Shown in pieces: positions 16,445-23,707 of a DNA stretch of 36,301 nt. Position 1 is the first letter of the stretch, and each line of letters begins with the position of its first letter. This stretch comes from Herpetosiphon sp. (GTDB taxonomy: Bacteria; Chloroflexota; Anaerolineae; Anaerolineales; Villigracilaceae). The notes beneath the pieces are model-generated. The model saw only the letters and a program-made list of their open reading frames with translations. It was not told the DNA's origin and did no database searches. Where the stretch lies: NCBI GenBank assembly GCA_020717985.1, contig DYDH01000011.1, forward strand, positions 341 to 36,641. Direction: 5' to 3'. Position numbers and translations under genes: made by a program.

Positions 16445-19363
16445 ATGCTAACAACCCGCGCATCCCGTCTCAAATATAATTTTTCCGCGGAATTCTTCCG
16501 CCCGGACGGGCACGTGATCTTTTCGGATCTATCTGCCGCCCGCGCCTTTGCTGTTCAAATGTCAGCGTTTCGTACCGCCGACCCGGTGTCTCCGTCTGAC
16601 CTGTATGCGCTTTCCCTGCTTGATGAGGCTTACCATATCCTCCTCAAGCATTTTTATGGCAGATACACAGGTGTGATGGGACGCGCCATGGGCGTGCTGC
16701 AATCGAGTCTTGGTTCAAAATACGATCTAACCCTCAGCAAGTTCACCGAGGAATTTCCGCCCACGCCTGTCTATCGCGGCGAAATAACAGCGGGGGTCTA
16801 TCTTTCCACCAAGGTTCCAAACGTGGGCGATTTCGGACGTGGCGTGCGCGCGGCTGCCATTGAAGAAATGTTGTTGATCAATAATTCAAACAAAAATCCG
16901 GCAATGAATCGATACAGAGATTTGTTCGACGAATCGGTCATGACCGGCTCTGCCTACACTGAATTTTTGCAATCACTGCTGACCTTCTATTCCCGTCAGC
17001 CCGGTTTTGGGAACGGCGATTCCTCCTTGGGCGAAACCCTGACCGACCTGCTTCAAGGTCCGATCAAGGCTTCACCCGATTCTTTGGAAGGTCAACTGCG
17101 CTTCGTCATCGAGAAGTGGGGACACCTGCTCGGTGAGAGCTTCTCGCTGATGGTTCTGCGCGGATTGGATTTCCTGCGCGAAGATGCGATCCGCCTTGGG
17201 CATGGTCCCATCGATTCGCAAAAATCCGAAACCTACGTGCCGAATTATTTCGGCAACGACTACGCTGAATACGAACGCTACAGCATGGACAAGGATTGGA
17301 TGCCGCGCCTCGTGTTGCTGGCTAAGAATACCTACGTCTGGCTGGGACAACTCTCCAAGAAATATCAACGCGACATTACCACCCTCGACCAAATCCCTGA
17401 CGAAGAATTGGACTTGCTCGCCGCGCGCGGATTCACCGGCTTGTGGCTGATCGGTCTCTGGGAGCGCAGCCGCGCCAGTCAGCGCATCAAACAGCGCATG
17501 GGGCAGGAGGATGCGGTCGCTTCGGCGTATTCGCTCCACTCGTATGATATTGCCGATGACCTCGGCGATTGGGACGCGCTGAACAACCTTCGCTCGCGTG
17601 CCTGGGCGCGCGGCATTCGTCTCTCCGCCGATATGGTGCCCAATCACATGGGCATTGATTCGATCTGGGTCAATGAACATCCTGAGTGGTTCCTGTCTTC
17701 CCCGCATTCTCCGTATCCATCTTATGCCTTCAACTCCGAAAACCTTTCGGACGATTCGCGTGTGGGCGTTTATCTCGAAGATCATTATTACAACAAGACC
17801 GATGCCTCTGTGGTTTTCCAGCGCCGCGATTTTCAAACCGGCGATGTGCGTTACATTTATCACGGCAACGACGGCACATCCTTCCCGTGGAACGACACTG
17901 CCCAATTGGATTACACCAACCCCGCAGTCCGCGAGGCGGTGATTCAAGTCATCTTGCATGTGGCACGCAATTTCCCAGTCATTCGTTTTGACGCGGCCAT
18001 GACTCTCGCCAAGAAGCATGTCCAACGCTTGTGGTTCCCTGAACCCGGCGCGGGTGGCGCGATTCCTTCGCGTTCGCAATACGGCATGACCAAATCCGAG
18101 TTCGACGATAAAGTCCCCGAGGAATTTTGGCGCGAGGTGGTGGACCGTGTTGCGGCGGAAGTGCCCGACACGCTTTTGCTCGCCGAAGCCTTCTGGCTGA
18201 TGGAAGGTTATTTTGTCCGCACGCTGGGAATGCACCGTGTTTACAACTCCGCGTTCATGCACATGCTGCGCGATGAAGATAATGCCAAGTATCGCATGGC
18301 AATCAAGAATACGCTTGAATTCGATCCGCAAATTCTCAAGCGCTACGTCAACTTCATGAACAATCCCGATGAGAAAACATCTGTCGAGCAGTTCGGCAGC
18401 GGCGACAAATATTTTGGCATCTGCACGGTGCTCTCCACTTTGCCCGGTCTGCCCATGTTTGGTCACGGTCAGGTGGAAGGCTTCACCGAAAAATATGGGA
18501 TGGAATATCGTAAAGCCAAATGGGAGGAGACTCCCAACGATGGATTGATTCGCGGCCACGAGTGGCGCATCTTCCCGCTCCTTCACCGCCGATACCTGTT
18601 CGCCGACGTCGAGCAGTTTCTACTCTATGACTTTTACTCTCCCGCCGGCGGTGTGGATGAACAAGTCTTCGCCTATTCCAACCGCTTCCACGACGAGCGC
18701 GGACTGATCCTCTATCACAACAAATTCGCCGACACCCGTGGCTGGATCAAAACCTCCGCCGCATACATTGACAAAGGCTCAGGCAAAACCATCCGCCGCA
18801 ATATCGCCGAAGGACTTGGACTTCCGCACGTCGGTCATGTCATCTTCAAGGATTATGTCACCCAACTCGAATACATCCGATCCTGCAAGGAAATTTGGGA
18901 CAAAGGCATGTACATCGAACTGGGCGCCTACCAATGCCACGCCTTCATGGATTGGCGTTTCGTCGGCGACAGCGAATGGAAGACGATTTGCAACCAACTC
19001 AACGGCGCGGGCGTTCAGTCCATGCAGGATGAATGGCACAAGCTGTTTAGCGTGGGTGAGGAAGTAAAAGTTGAAGTGCAAGTTCCAAAGAAGAAGCGCG
19101 CTGTTCGCAAACCCAGTCTAAAGGCGAAGGCAGTAAAAAGTAAAAAAGTAAAAAGTGAGAAGACGAAAGTCACTGCCGCGAAGAAAGCTGTTGTGAAAAA
19201 AGTTCAACCCAAAGAAAAGAAACCGGCAGTTAAGAAGGTTGTCCCTGCTAAGGCGAAACCTGAGAAGAAACCAATAGCGAAGGCAAAGCCAGTTGCAACA
19301 TCGTCCCCGAAGGGGAAGAAACCTGCGGTAAAGAAATCAACTACCGCGAAGAAGCCGAAGTAA
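16445..19363 (+). CDS. GH13 alpha-amylase-family protein with Lys/Ala/Pro-rich tail
   Basis: A 972-aa protein. Residues 1-290 are a poorly recognised, mostly helical N-terminal region. A GH13 (beta/alpha)8 barrel spans about 320-700: region I DMVPNHMG (from Asp396), region II VIRFDAAM with the likely nucleophile Asp516, region III LLAEAFWL with the acid/base Glu581, and region IV FMNNPDEKT with Asp642. In region IV the usual His of NHD is Pro641. From about residue 880 the tail is almost all Lys, Ala, Val and Pro (KPAVKK-like repeats), resembling histone H1 or AlgP tails. No signal peptide is visible, so it is probably cytoplasmic. It may hydrolyse or transglycosylate alpha-glucans or maltodextrins; the exact reaction is not predictable. 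Confidence 0.88.
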   Translation: MLTTRASRLKYNFSAEFFRPDGHVIFSDLSAARAFAVQMSAFRTADPVSPSDLYALSLLDEAYHILLKHFYGRYTGVMGRAMGVLQSSLGSKYDLTLSKFTEEFPPTPVYRGEITAGVYLSTKVPNVGDFGRGVRAAAIEEMLLINNSNKNPAMNRYRDLFDESVMTGSAYTEFLQSLLTFYSRQPGFGNGDSSLGETLTDLLQGPIKASPDSLEGQLRFVIEKWGHLLGESFSLMVLRGLDFLREDAIRLGHGPIDSQKSETYVPNYFGNDYAEYERYSMDKDWMPRLVLLAKNTYVWLGQLSKKYQRDITTLDQIPDEELDLLAARGFTGLWLIGLWERSRASQRIKQRMGQEDAVASAYSLHSYDIADDLGDWDALNNLRSRAWARGIRLSADMVPNHMGIDSIWVNEHPEWFLSSPHSPYPSYAFNSENLSDDSRVGVYLEDHYYNKTDASVVFQRRDFQTGDVRYIYHGNDGTSFPWNDTAQLDYTNPAVREAVIQVILHVARNFPVIRFDAAMTLAKKHVQRLWFPEPGAGGAIPSRSQYGMTKSEFDDKVPEEFWREVVDRVAAEVPDTLLLAEAFWLMEGYFVRTLGMHRVYNSAFMHMLRDEDNAKYRMAIKNTLEFDPQILKRYVNFMNNPDEKTSVEQFGSGDKYFGICTVLSTLPGLPMFGHGQVEGFTEKYGMEYRKAKWEETPNDGLIRGHEWRIFPLLHRRYLFADVEQFLLYDFYSPAGGVDEQVFAYSNRFHDERGLILYHNKFADTRGWIKTSAAYIDKGSGKTIRRNIAEGLGLPHVGHVIFKDYVTQLEYIRSCKEIWDKGMYIELGAYQCHAFMDWRFVGDSEWKTICNQLNGAGVQSMQDEWHKLFSVGEEVKVEVQVPKKKRAVRKPSLKAKAVKSKKVKSEKTKVTAAKKAVVKKVQPKEKKPAVKKVVPAKAKPEKKPIAKAKPVATSSPKGKKPAVKKSTTAKKPK

Positions 19364-19368
19364 ACATG

Positions 19369-19403
19369 AAGACATCCGAGATTTTGGAAATCTCGGATGT
19401 CTT
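19369..19403 (+). terminator. Intrinsic terminator of the GH13 gene
   Basis: A 16-bp perfect stem (19369-19384 with 19388-19403, AAGACATCCGAGATTT) with a 3-nt loop, starting 5 nt after the stop codon. The following bases (TGTATAC) are only mildly T-rich. Confidence 0.7.
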
Positions 19404-19416
19404 TGTATACGTGGGT

Positions 19417-19504
19417 GTGCGTCGCACCTGACGGGTTGGATTAACCTGATTAAGGAGATTCTCTATTCGATGAGACCAGTCCCATTAAGTAAGGTGCGAC
19501 GCAC
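19417..19504. repeat. Foldback element with 13-bp perfect ends
   Basis: GTGCGTCGCACCT (19417-19429) is repeated in inverted form at 19492-19504, with 62 bp between. The interior shows no long ORF. The element looks like a small non-coding foldback repeat. No target duplication was found by eye. Confidence 0.7.
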
Positions 19505-19573
19505 TAAATGGGGAAGCGGGCTGCGCGTAGTTTTGTCTTACCCTACAATTCCCATACGAATCCCGTTTTGTTA

Positions 19574-19602
19574 TTGACTAGCATTTTAAAAAGTACTATA
19601 CT
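19574..19602 (+). promoter_or_regulatory. Strong promoter ahead of the SWIM-protein leader
   Basis: TTGACT (19574-19579), a 17-bp spacer and TATACT (19597-19602). It is the best consensus match in the window. The predicted start is near 19609. Confidence 0.75.
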
Positions 19603-19625
19603 CACTCCATCGAGGTAACGCCATC

Positions 19626-19658
19626 ATGCGATTATTTCACGGACTACCCAGTTGTTGA
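19626..19658 (+). CDS. Putative 10-codon leader peptide
   Basis: ATG 19626 to TGA encodes MRLFHGLPSC. It has GAGG 10 nt upstream and stops immediately before the 19661-19690 terminator hairpin, the layout of a transcription-attenuation leader peptide. No run of a single amino acid is present, so classic amino-acid attenuation is not obvious. It could be chance. Confidence 0.3.
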   Translation: MRLFHGLPSC

Positions 19659-19660
19659 TT

Positions 19661-19693
19661 AAACACACGCGGATATATCCGCGTGTGTTTTTT
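19661..19693 (+). terminator. Intrinsic terminator upstream of the SWIM gene
   Basis: A 13-bp perfect stem with a TATA loop and a T6 tract. It lies between a strong promoter and the SWIM gene, so it must be read through for that gene to be expressed from this promoter. Confidence 0.85.
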
Positions 19694-19722
19694 ATATTCA
19701 TTCACTAAAGGAGATTAATACA

Positions 19723-19959
19723 ATGGATTCTGGACTGATAGGCAAGGTTGAAAAAGCAAAAAGGTACGCTGAGGATAGACACCGCTTCCACTTCAATCAG
19801 TTTGACCTTAATTTCCACGGCGATAATAGCGAACACCATGTTTCATATAGTAACGGCGTTTTTAATTGCGATTGCGAATTCTTCCTTACCCACAAACGTT
19901 GCGGACATTCCATGGCGCTTGAGATACTGCTTAAAGATATGATTGTTGAGTCAGTATAG
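19723..19959 (+). CDS. Stand-alone SWIM zinc-finger mini-protein
   Basis: A 78-aa protein. Its C-terminal half holds CDCEFFLTHKRCGHSMALE, the CxC...CxH pattern of SWIM zinc fingers, which bind DNA or protein partners. The N-terminal half has the usual SWIM lead-in (alternating charged and aromatic residues, then YSNGVFNCDC). SWIM domains are normally part of larger ATPases, transposases or bacterial SWIM proteins; here nothing else is attached. A strong ribosome site AAAGGAG precedes the ATG. It follows the leader/terminator at 19609-19693 and ends in its own terminator, so it is a monocistronic unit. Function is unknown; a nucleic-acid-associated role is an inference. Confidence 0.8.
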   Translation: MDSGLIGKVEKAKRYAEDRHRFHFNQFDLNFHGDNSEHHVSYSNGVFNCDCEFFLTHKRCGHSMALEILLKDMIVESV

Positions 19960-19979
19960 GCAACCTAAAAACTGAATAC

Positions 19980-20016
19980 CCAAACTGTCCTCCGCGAGCG
20001 CGCAGGGCAGTTTTTT
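19980..20016 (+). terminator. Intrinsic terminator of the SWIM gene
   Basis: ACTGTCCTCCGCG and GCGCAGGGCAGT pair imperfectly, followed by a T7 tract, about 20 nt after the stop codon. Confidence 0.75.
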
Positions 20017-20040
20017 TATTTTATTAACTCACCTTGCCGC

Positions 20041-20111
20041 TTACGCAGAACGTCCCGAAGGTTTATGTAATCAGGTTTGCTTTTAGCCTAAACCTTCGGG
20101 ACGATGTGTAA
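20041..20111. repeat. Foldback repeat, family A copy 2
   Basis: CGTCCCGAAGGTTTA (20051-20065) and its perfect complement (20089-20103) enclose a 23-nt loop. Outer bases TTACGCA and TGTGTAA pair imperfectly. It shares 23 identical bases with copy 1 at 6655-6677. Confidence 0.85.
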
Positions 20112-20144
20112 CATCAATTATTAATCTGCGAAATCTATGCAATC

Positions 20145-20200
20145 TGTGGATGAAATCCTGTGGATGAAATCCTGTGGATGAAATCCTGTGGATGAAATCT
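20145..20200. repeat. Tandem repeat, four copies of a 14-bp unit
   Basis: The unit TGTGGATGAAATCC is repeated at 20145, 20159, 20173 and 20187; only the last base of the fourth copy differs. Each unit contains a small GGAT-GAA-ATCC dyad. It ends 27 bp before the -10-like box of the next gene. Confidence 0.9.
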
Positions 20201-20227
20201 TCTCATTAAATCTTAAACATTATGGTG

Positions 20228-20233
20228 TACAAT
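20228..20233 (+). promoter_or_regulatory. -10 box of the L,D-transpeptidase gene (leaderless type)
   Basis: TACAAT ends 7 nt before ATG 20241. No Shine-Dalgarno is present (the gap is TTTCCTT). Confidence 0.5.
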
Positions 20234-20240
20234 TTTCCTT

Positions 20241-21341
20241 ATGAAATCTCAATTTTCCCGGCGTGACTTTTTAAAACTAAGCGGACTCACCCTCGGCGGC
20301 TTGGCGTTCTCGCCCTTTCTGCCCGGGCTGACCGATTTTGACGACAGCTTTATGGTGCGGATCGGCACAGTGGAAATGCCTGTGCGCGCGCAGCCCACCG
20401 ATGACAGCCGTATTTATCAAACCTGGTATCGCGACGACCTTGTGCATGTATATGAGGAGGTTGTTGCTGAAGAACCCAAACATAATCCCGTTTGGTATCG
20501 TGTCTGGGGCGGCTACCTCCATCGCGGGCGCCTGCATCGCGTCAAGACCATTTACCAAACCCCACAGGACATTACCGAAGGCAAGCGCACGCTCGCCGAA
20601 GTGACCGTTCCTTTTACTGCGCCATACTGGTATACAAAAGCGCGCGGCTGGGAGACGCGCCAACCCCCGCTTTATTACGGCTCGGTGCATTGGGTTGAAG
20701 CCGTGGAAGACGGACCGCCCATGGCGGATTACACCGGCCCCTGGTACCGTATCCATGACGAACTAGATTCCAACGTCCCGTACCATGTGCCAGCCATTCA
20801 CCTTCGCATCTTCCCATTGGATATTTTCGACCCCATCTCGCCTGAAGTACCCAATGAAGAAAAACTGATCGAAGTCAACCTCACTACGCAATCGCTCATC
20901 GCTTATGAATACGGCAAATCTGTATTCCAGACCAACGTTTCAACGGGCATTCGCGGTGGGGGGCTTGGCGGAGAGAAGGGACTGTCCACCACCACGCCCA
21001 ACGGTAAATTTACCATTGTTGAAAAAATGCCATCCAAACACATGGGATATAGTTATTTCAACGTTGGACAAGGCGGCAACCTGCTTGCGGACGAAAGCGG
21101 CTATGTCCTCCCCGGCATCCCATGGACTTCATTCATTGCCCGCCCCGGAAAACCAACCGCGGGTCACGCATTTCACGGGACCTACTGGCACGAAAATTTT
21201 GGCACAGAAATGAGTCACGGTTGTATCAATATGCGTTCCAATGAAGCCAATTGGATCTTCCGTTGGGCGCAGCCCCCGCATACTGCCGGGGTCATTTCCA
21301 ATCACCATGGACAAGGCACGGCGGTGGAGATCCATTATTAG
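20241..21341 (+). CDS. Tat-exported L,D-transpeptidase (YkuD domain)
   Basis: A 366-aa protein. The N-terminus FSRRDFLKLSGLTLGGLAF is a Tat signal with the twin-Arg motif. Residues 38-105 look like an SH3-type wall-binding domain. The C-terminal YkuD catalytic domain starts near 212 (LIEVNLTTQSLIAYE) and contains HAFHGTYW and SHGCINM, with nucleophile Cys328. YkuD enzymes make 3-3 or related cross-links in peptidoglycan, or attach proteins to it. If the organism has little peptidoglycan, as reported for some Anaerolineae, the substrate is less certain. It is probably transcribed alone from the leaderless promoter. Confidence 0.92.
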   Translation: MKSQFSRRDFLKLSGLTLGGLAFSPFLPGLTDFDDSFMVRIGTVEMPVRAQPTDDSRIYQTWYRDDLVHVYEEVVAEEPKHNPVWYRVWGGYLHRGRLHRVKTIYQTPQDITEGKRTLAEVTVPFTAPYWYTKARGWETRQPPLYYGSVHWVEAVEDGPPMADYTGPWYRIHDELDSNVPYHVPAIHLRIFPLDIFDPISPEVPNEEKLIEVNLTTQSLIAYEYGKSVFQTNVSTGIRGGGLGGEKGLSTTTPNGKFTIVEKMPSKHMGYSYFNVGQGGNLLADESGYVLPGIPWTSFIARPGKPTAGHAFHGTYWHENFGTEMSHGCINMRSNEANWIFRWAQPPHTAGVISNHHGQGTAVEIHY

Positions 21342-21425
21342 TTCCTTTTTGGATTTCCCCGCTTACATGCTGATTCCTCATCCCAAACATTTGACATCCC
21401 CTCATCCTAAAGGATACGCTTTGCT

Positions 21426-22688
21426 ATGCCTCTACTTAACTGGAAGGGAAAGCATCCCGCCCCGCCCGAGCCTGCTTCTCTGATTCAAGATGCATTTCTC
21501 TACCCGAATGGACGCGGCTATCCAAACGCGCATCCCGATGGACGGGTTATTCTTGGTGATAACCTCGCGGTCATGTCCGCGCTTCTTCCTGAATACGAAG
21601 GCCGCATTAACCTCATCTATGCCGACCCGCCATTTTTCACCAACCGAAAATTTTCCGCGCGCATCGGCCGCGGCGAGGATTCACGCAAGCCTGAAAAATG
21701 GAAATTGGTCGAAGGTTATCACGATGCCTGGCCTGACCTGGATTCCTATTTACAGTTCTTGTACGAACGCCTCTCTTTGATGGTTCGCCTGCTTGCGCCA
21801 AATGGGACGTTATATCTTCATCTCGATTGGCATGCCGATGCCTACGCCCGACTTATCCTTGATGAACTTTTTGGCTCGGATGGCGTTTTTATTAATGAGA
21901 TCGTTTGGACATATCACGGACCGTCTCCGATCAAGACCGCTTTTAATCGTAAACACGATACAATCCTGGTTTACGCAAAGGGCAGGGATTACACGTTTAA
22001 TGCAGATGCAGTCCGCGAGCCGTATAACCCGAATACCATTGCAACCTTCAAATCGTCGCGCAAGGCGGGATTTGGGAAGGTGCCAAACCTTGAACGCGGC
22101 AAAGTCCCCGAAGACTGGTGGTATTTTCCAGTTGTAGCGCGTTTGCATAATGAACGTACCGGATACCCAACTCAAAAGCCGGAAGCGTTATTGGAACGCA
22201 TTATCCGTGCTTCATCGAACAAAGGCGATACGATTGCTGATTTCTTTTGCGGCTCAGGGACAACGGCTTTGGTTGCCGCCAAAAATGGGCGTAAGTTCAT
22301 CACCAGTGACATTGCCATTCGCGCCGTGCATACCGCGCGCAGCCGGCTGGCTGAAACAGAGTCTGTTTTTTCACTTGAACATGATTCTGCTTTGAAGGCT
22401 GCGCCGTTACATGGAGCAAAAAATACCAGGGTTCATGTCTCTGCCGATTCTGTCAGGTTGGATACCGCTCTCGATGTGGATTTCTGGGAGGTGGACCCTG
22501 ATTGGGATGGGAAAATGTTCAAGAGCGCTGCCCAGTCCCAACGTCACGCGCGAAGCGGCGACCTTCCTCTCGAACTTAAAATAAAAATCGGACGCAAACG
22601 CAAAGCGTGCATCCGATTGGTAACAGTTCAAGGAAAAGAGTTTCAGCTAAATATCGAGGCGGTAACCAACGCCGCGAATGGTTTTTAG
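21426..22688 (+). CDS. Orphan beta-class DNA methyltransferase (N6-adenine or N4-cytosine)
   Basis: A 420-aa methyltransferase. The catalytic motif IV is Asp67-Pro-Pro-Phe (ADPPFFTN) and the AdoMet motif I is FFCGSGTT (273-280), so the order IV then I defines the beta class, as in type III Mod subunits. GYPTQKPEALLERII (motif X region) precedes motif I. The target-recognition region should lie between them (about 80-240). DPPF fits adenine-N6 methylation better than cytosine N4. Residues 330-420 are a variable extension. No restriction enzyme gene is adjacent, so this looks like an orphan. The 3' end overlaps the convergent regulator gene by 42 bp. Confidence 0.88.
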   Translation: MPLLNWKGKHPAPPEPASLIQDAFLYPNGRGYPNAHPDGRVILGDNLAVMSALLPEYEGRINLIYADPPFFTNRKFSARIGRGEDSRKPEKWKLVEGYHDAWPDLDSYLQFLYERLSLMVRLLAPNGTLYLHLDWHADAYARLILDELFGSDGVFINEIVWTYHGPSPIKTAFNRKHDTILVYAKGRDYTFNADAVREPYNPNTIATFKSSRKAGFGKVPNLERGKVPEDWWYFPVVARLHNERTGYPTQKPEALLERIIRASSNKGDTIADFFCGSGTTALVAAKNGRKFITSDIAIRAVHTARSRLAETESVFSLEHDSALKAAPLHGAKNTRVHVSADSVRLDTALDVDFWEVDPDWDGKMFKSAAQSQRHARSGDLPLELKIKIGRKRKACIRLVTVQGKEFQLNIEAVTNAANGF

Positions 22689-23306
22689 GAACTTGGGGTT
22701 ATCAGGGTCTAGCTCAATGGCGCGGCGAAGCCACGAGATGTGAACATCGAGCGTGCGCGTATCGCCGGTGTAATTGGTTTCCCATGCCTTTTTGAAAAGG
22801 GGTTCGCGTTCATAGACTTCGCCATGTTTTTCCATCAACAAATTTAATAAGGTAACCAGGCGCGGCGTGAGTTTTGTGCTTTTACCGAGACAGCGCACGC
22901 GGCGCTTTTCAAGGTCGAGGCGAATGGGCCCGACATGCACAACATTTTTTCCGTCACCGGGCAAAAGAGGTTTGATGCGATTGACAAGTTTCTGCACAGT
23001 GAACGGCAGTGCAAGCACGGCATCAGCCACATCCTTATTAATTACATCGTTGTCACTTTCAAGAATTAGGATGATGGGAAGCTTGGGGTCTTTTTCGCGA
23101 ATGGATTGACAGATGCGCAAGCCAGTGCTTCGCAGTGTGGCGGCGTTGATCACCACCAGGCTTGGGCTGACTTCCTTGAGGCGCGCAACCGCCTGACTGC
23201 CATTCTGGGCAATTTGTACATCAAATCCCTTCTTCTGCAAATCAGCAGCGAAAGAAGGGATCTCTGCGTGGCGGCCTTCAATGACCAGGAGGGTAGTGGT
23301 CTTCAT
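22647..23306 (-). CDS. OmpR-family response regulator with degenerate receiver
   Basis: A 219-aa two-domain regulator. The receiver-like domain (1-112) keeps the fold but not the chemistry: the acidic pair reads Glu10-Gly11, the phospho-Asp position is Asn54 (SLVVINAAT), and the conserved Lys before PF is Leu100 (ALPF). The C-terminal winged helix (about 125-219) is intact, with DTRTLDVHISWLRRAIE and IRGVGYRLDI. It should therefore bind DNA without phosphorylation control, through dimerisation or another signal. No kinase gene is adjacent. Inverted repeats flanking its own -10 box suggest autoregulation. Confidence 0.92.
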   Translation of the reverse strand: MKTTTLLVIEGRHAEIPSFAADLQKKGFDVQIAQNGSQAVARLKEVSPSLVVINAATLRSTGLRICQSIREKDPKLPIILILESDNDVINKDVADAVLALPFTVQKLVNRIKPLLPGDGKNVVHVGPIRLDLEKRRVRCLGKSTKLTPRLVTLLNLLMEKHGEVYEREPLFKKAWETNYTGDTRTLDVHISWLRRAIELDPDNPKFLKTIRGVGYRLDI

Positions 23307-23373
23307 AATGGATAAGCGATAATGCCTGTTCTTTAAGATAGGAATAACTTAACAACATATAAATTATGCAACT

Positions 23374-23419
23374 GTATTTGTTAAGGTTAATTCATTATAC
23401 ACCAAATCTTAACAAATAC
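23374..23419 (-). promoter_or_regulatory. Promoter and putative operator of the response regulator gene
   Basis: On the minus strand TATAAT (23394-23399) lies about 88 nt upstream of ATG 23306. It is flanked by a perfect 12-bp inverted repeat, GTATTTGTTAAG (23374-23385) and CTTAACAAATAC (23408-23419). A partial third site, CTTAACAA, lies at 23348-23355. Confidence 0.5.
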
Positions 23420-23497
23420 TTTTTTTCTAATATATTGTTTTGTTCTCCAACCCTTCTTATGCCATTTGTTTGTATGTAAATGCTCTTTTAACTTTGC

Positions 23498-23527
23498 TTG
23501 ACTATTTCGCGCTTATCATGGTAATAT
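23498..23527 (+). promoter_or_regulatory. Promoter of the tRNA gene
   Basis: TTGACT (23498-23503), an 18-bp spacer and TAATAT (23522-23527), with the tRNA starting 15 nt after it. Confidence 0.6.
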
Positions 23528-23541
23528 CTTCACCCATCTGA

Positions 23542-23613
23542 TGCGGGGTGGAGCAGTGGCAGCTCGTCGGGCTCATAACCCGAAGGTCGCAGGTTCAAGT
23601 CCTGCCCCCGCTA
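23542..23613 (+). tRNA. Initiator tRNA-Met (CAT)
   Basis: A 72-nt cloverleaf can be folded by eye. Positions 1 and 72 are T and T, so the first acceptor pair is absent, as in bacterial initiators. The anticodon stem ends in three G:C pairs around the loop CTCATAA, with anticodon CAT at 23574-23576. The T arm is GCAGG-TTCAAGT-CCTGC. The 3' CCA is not encoded (CTA then CAA), so it must be added by nucleotidyltransferase. Confidence 0.95.
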
Positions 23614-23614
23614 C

Positions 23615-23649
23615 AAAAAAACCACAGTCTTATTGACTGTGGTTTTTTT
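23615..23649 (+). terminator. Intrinsic terminator of the tRNA
   Basis: CCACAGTC and GACTGTGG pair around a TTATT loop with flanking A7 and T7 tracts. It begins 2 nt after the discriminator base, so the precursor tail is very short. Confidence 0.85.
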
Positions 23650-23707
23650 CTTTGCCTGTATTCAACAATCAAGGACATTAGGCAGATGAATATGTGATAC
23701 TTGTTAC

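Larger units (their letters stand above)
19609..19693 (+). ncRNA. Candidate small RNA or attenuator leader
   Basis: A transcript from the 19574-19602 promoter would run about 85 nt to a perfect hairpin (arms 19661-19673 and 19678-19690, AAACACACGCGGA and its complement, loop TATA) with six T residues. It contains a tiny ORF, MRLFHGLPSC (ATG 19626, stop 19656-19658), with GAGG at 19612-19615; its stop lies 2 nt before the terminator stem. The next gene starts 30 nt after the terminator with no visible promoter of its own. It is either a leader-peptide attenuator or a free small RNA with read-through. No Rfam family was recognised. Confidence 0.5.

Noticed and set aside
17072..18586. A 504-codon open frame on the minus strand
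   Set aside because: It lies wholly inside the GH13 gene, has no family motif and reflects codon bias of the opposite strand.
20145..20200. Possible CRISPR array
   Set aside because: The 14-bp units are directly adjacent with no spacers and no cas genes are present.
21391..21420. Promoter TTGACA-18-TACGCT before the methyltransferase gene
   Set aside because: The -35 is perfect but the -10 is poor; kept out of the feature list as too weak to support.
14121..23306. Two-component pair of the histidine kinase (14121-16388) and response regulator (22647-23306)
   Set aside because: They are more than 6 kb apart in separate units and the regulator lacks a phospho-acceptor Asp.
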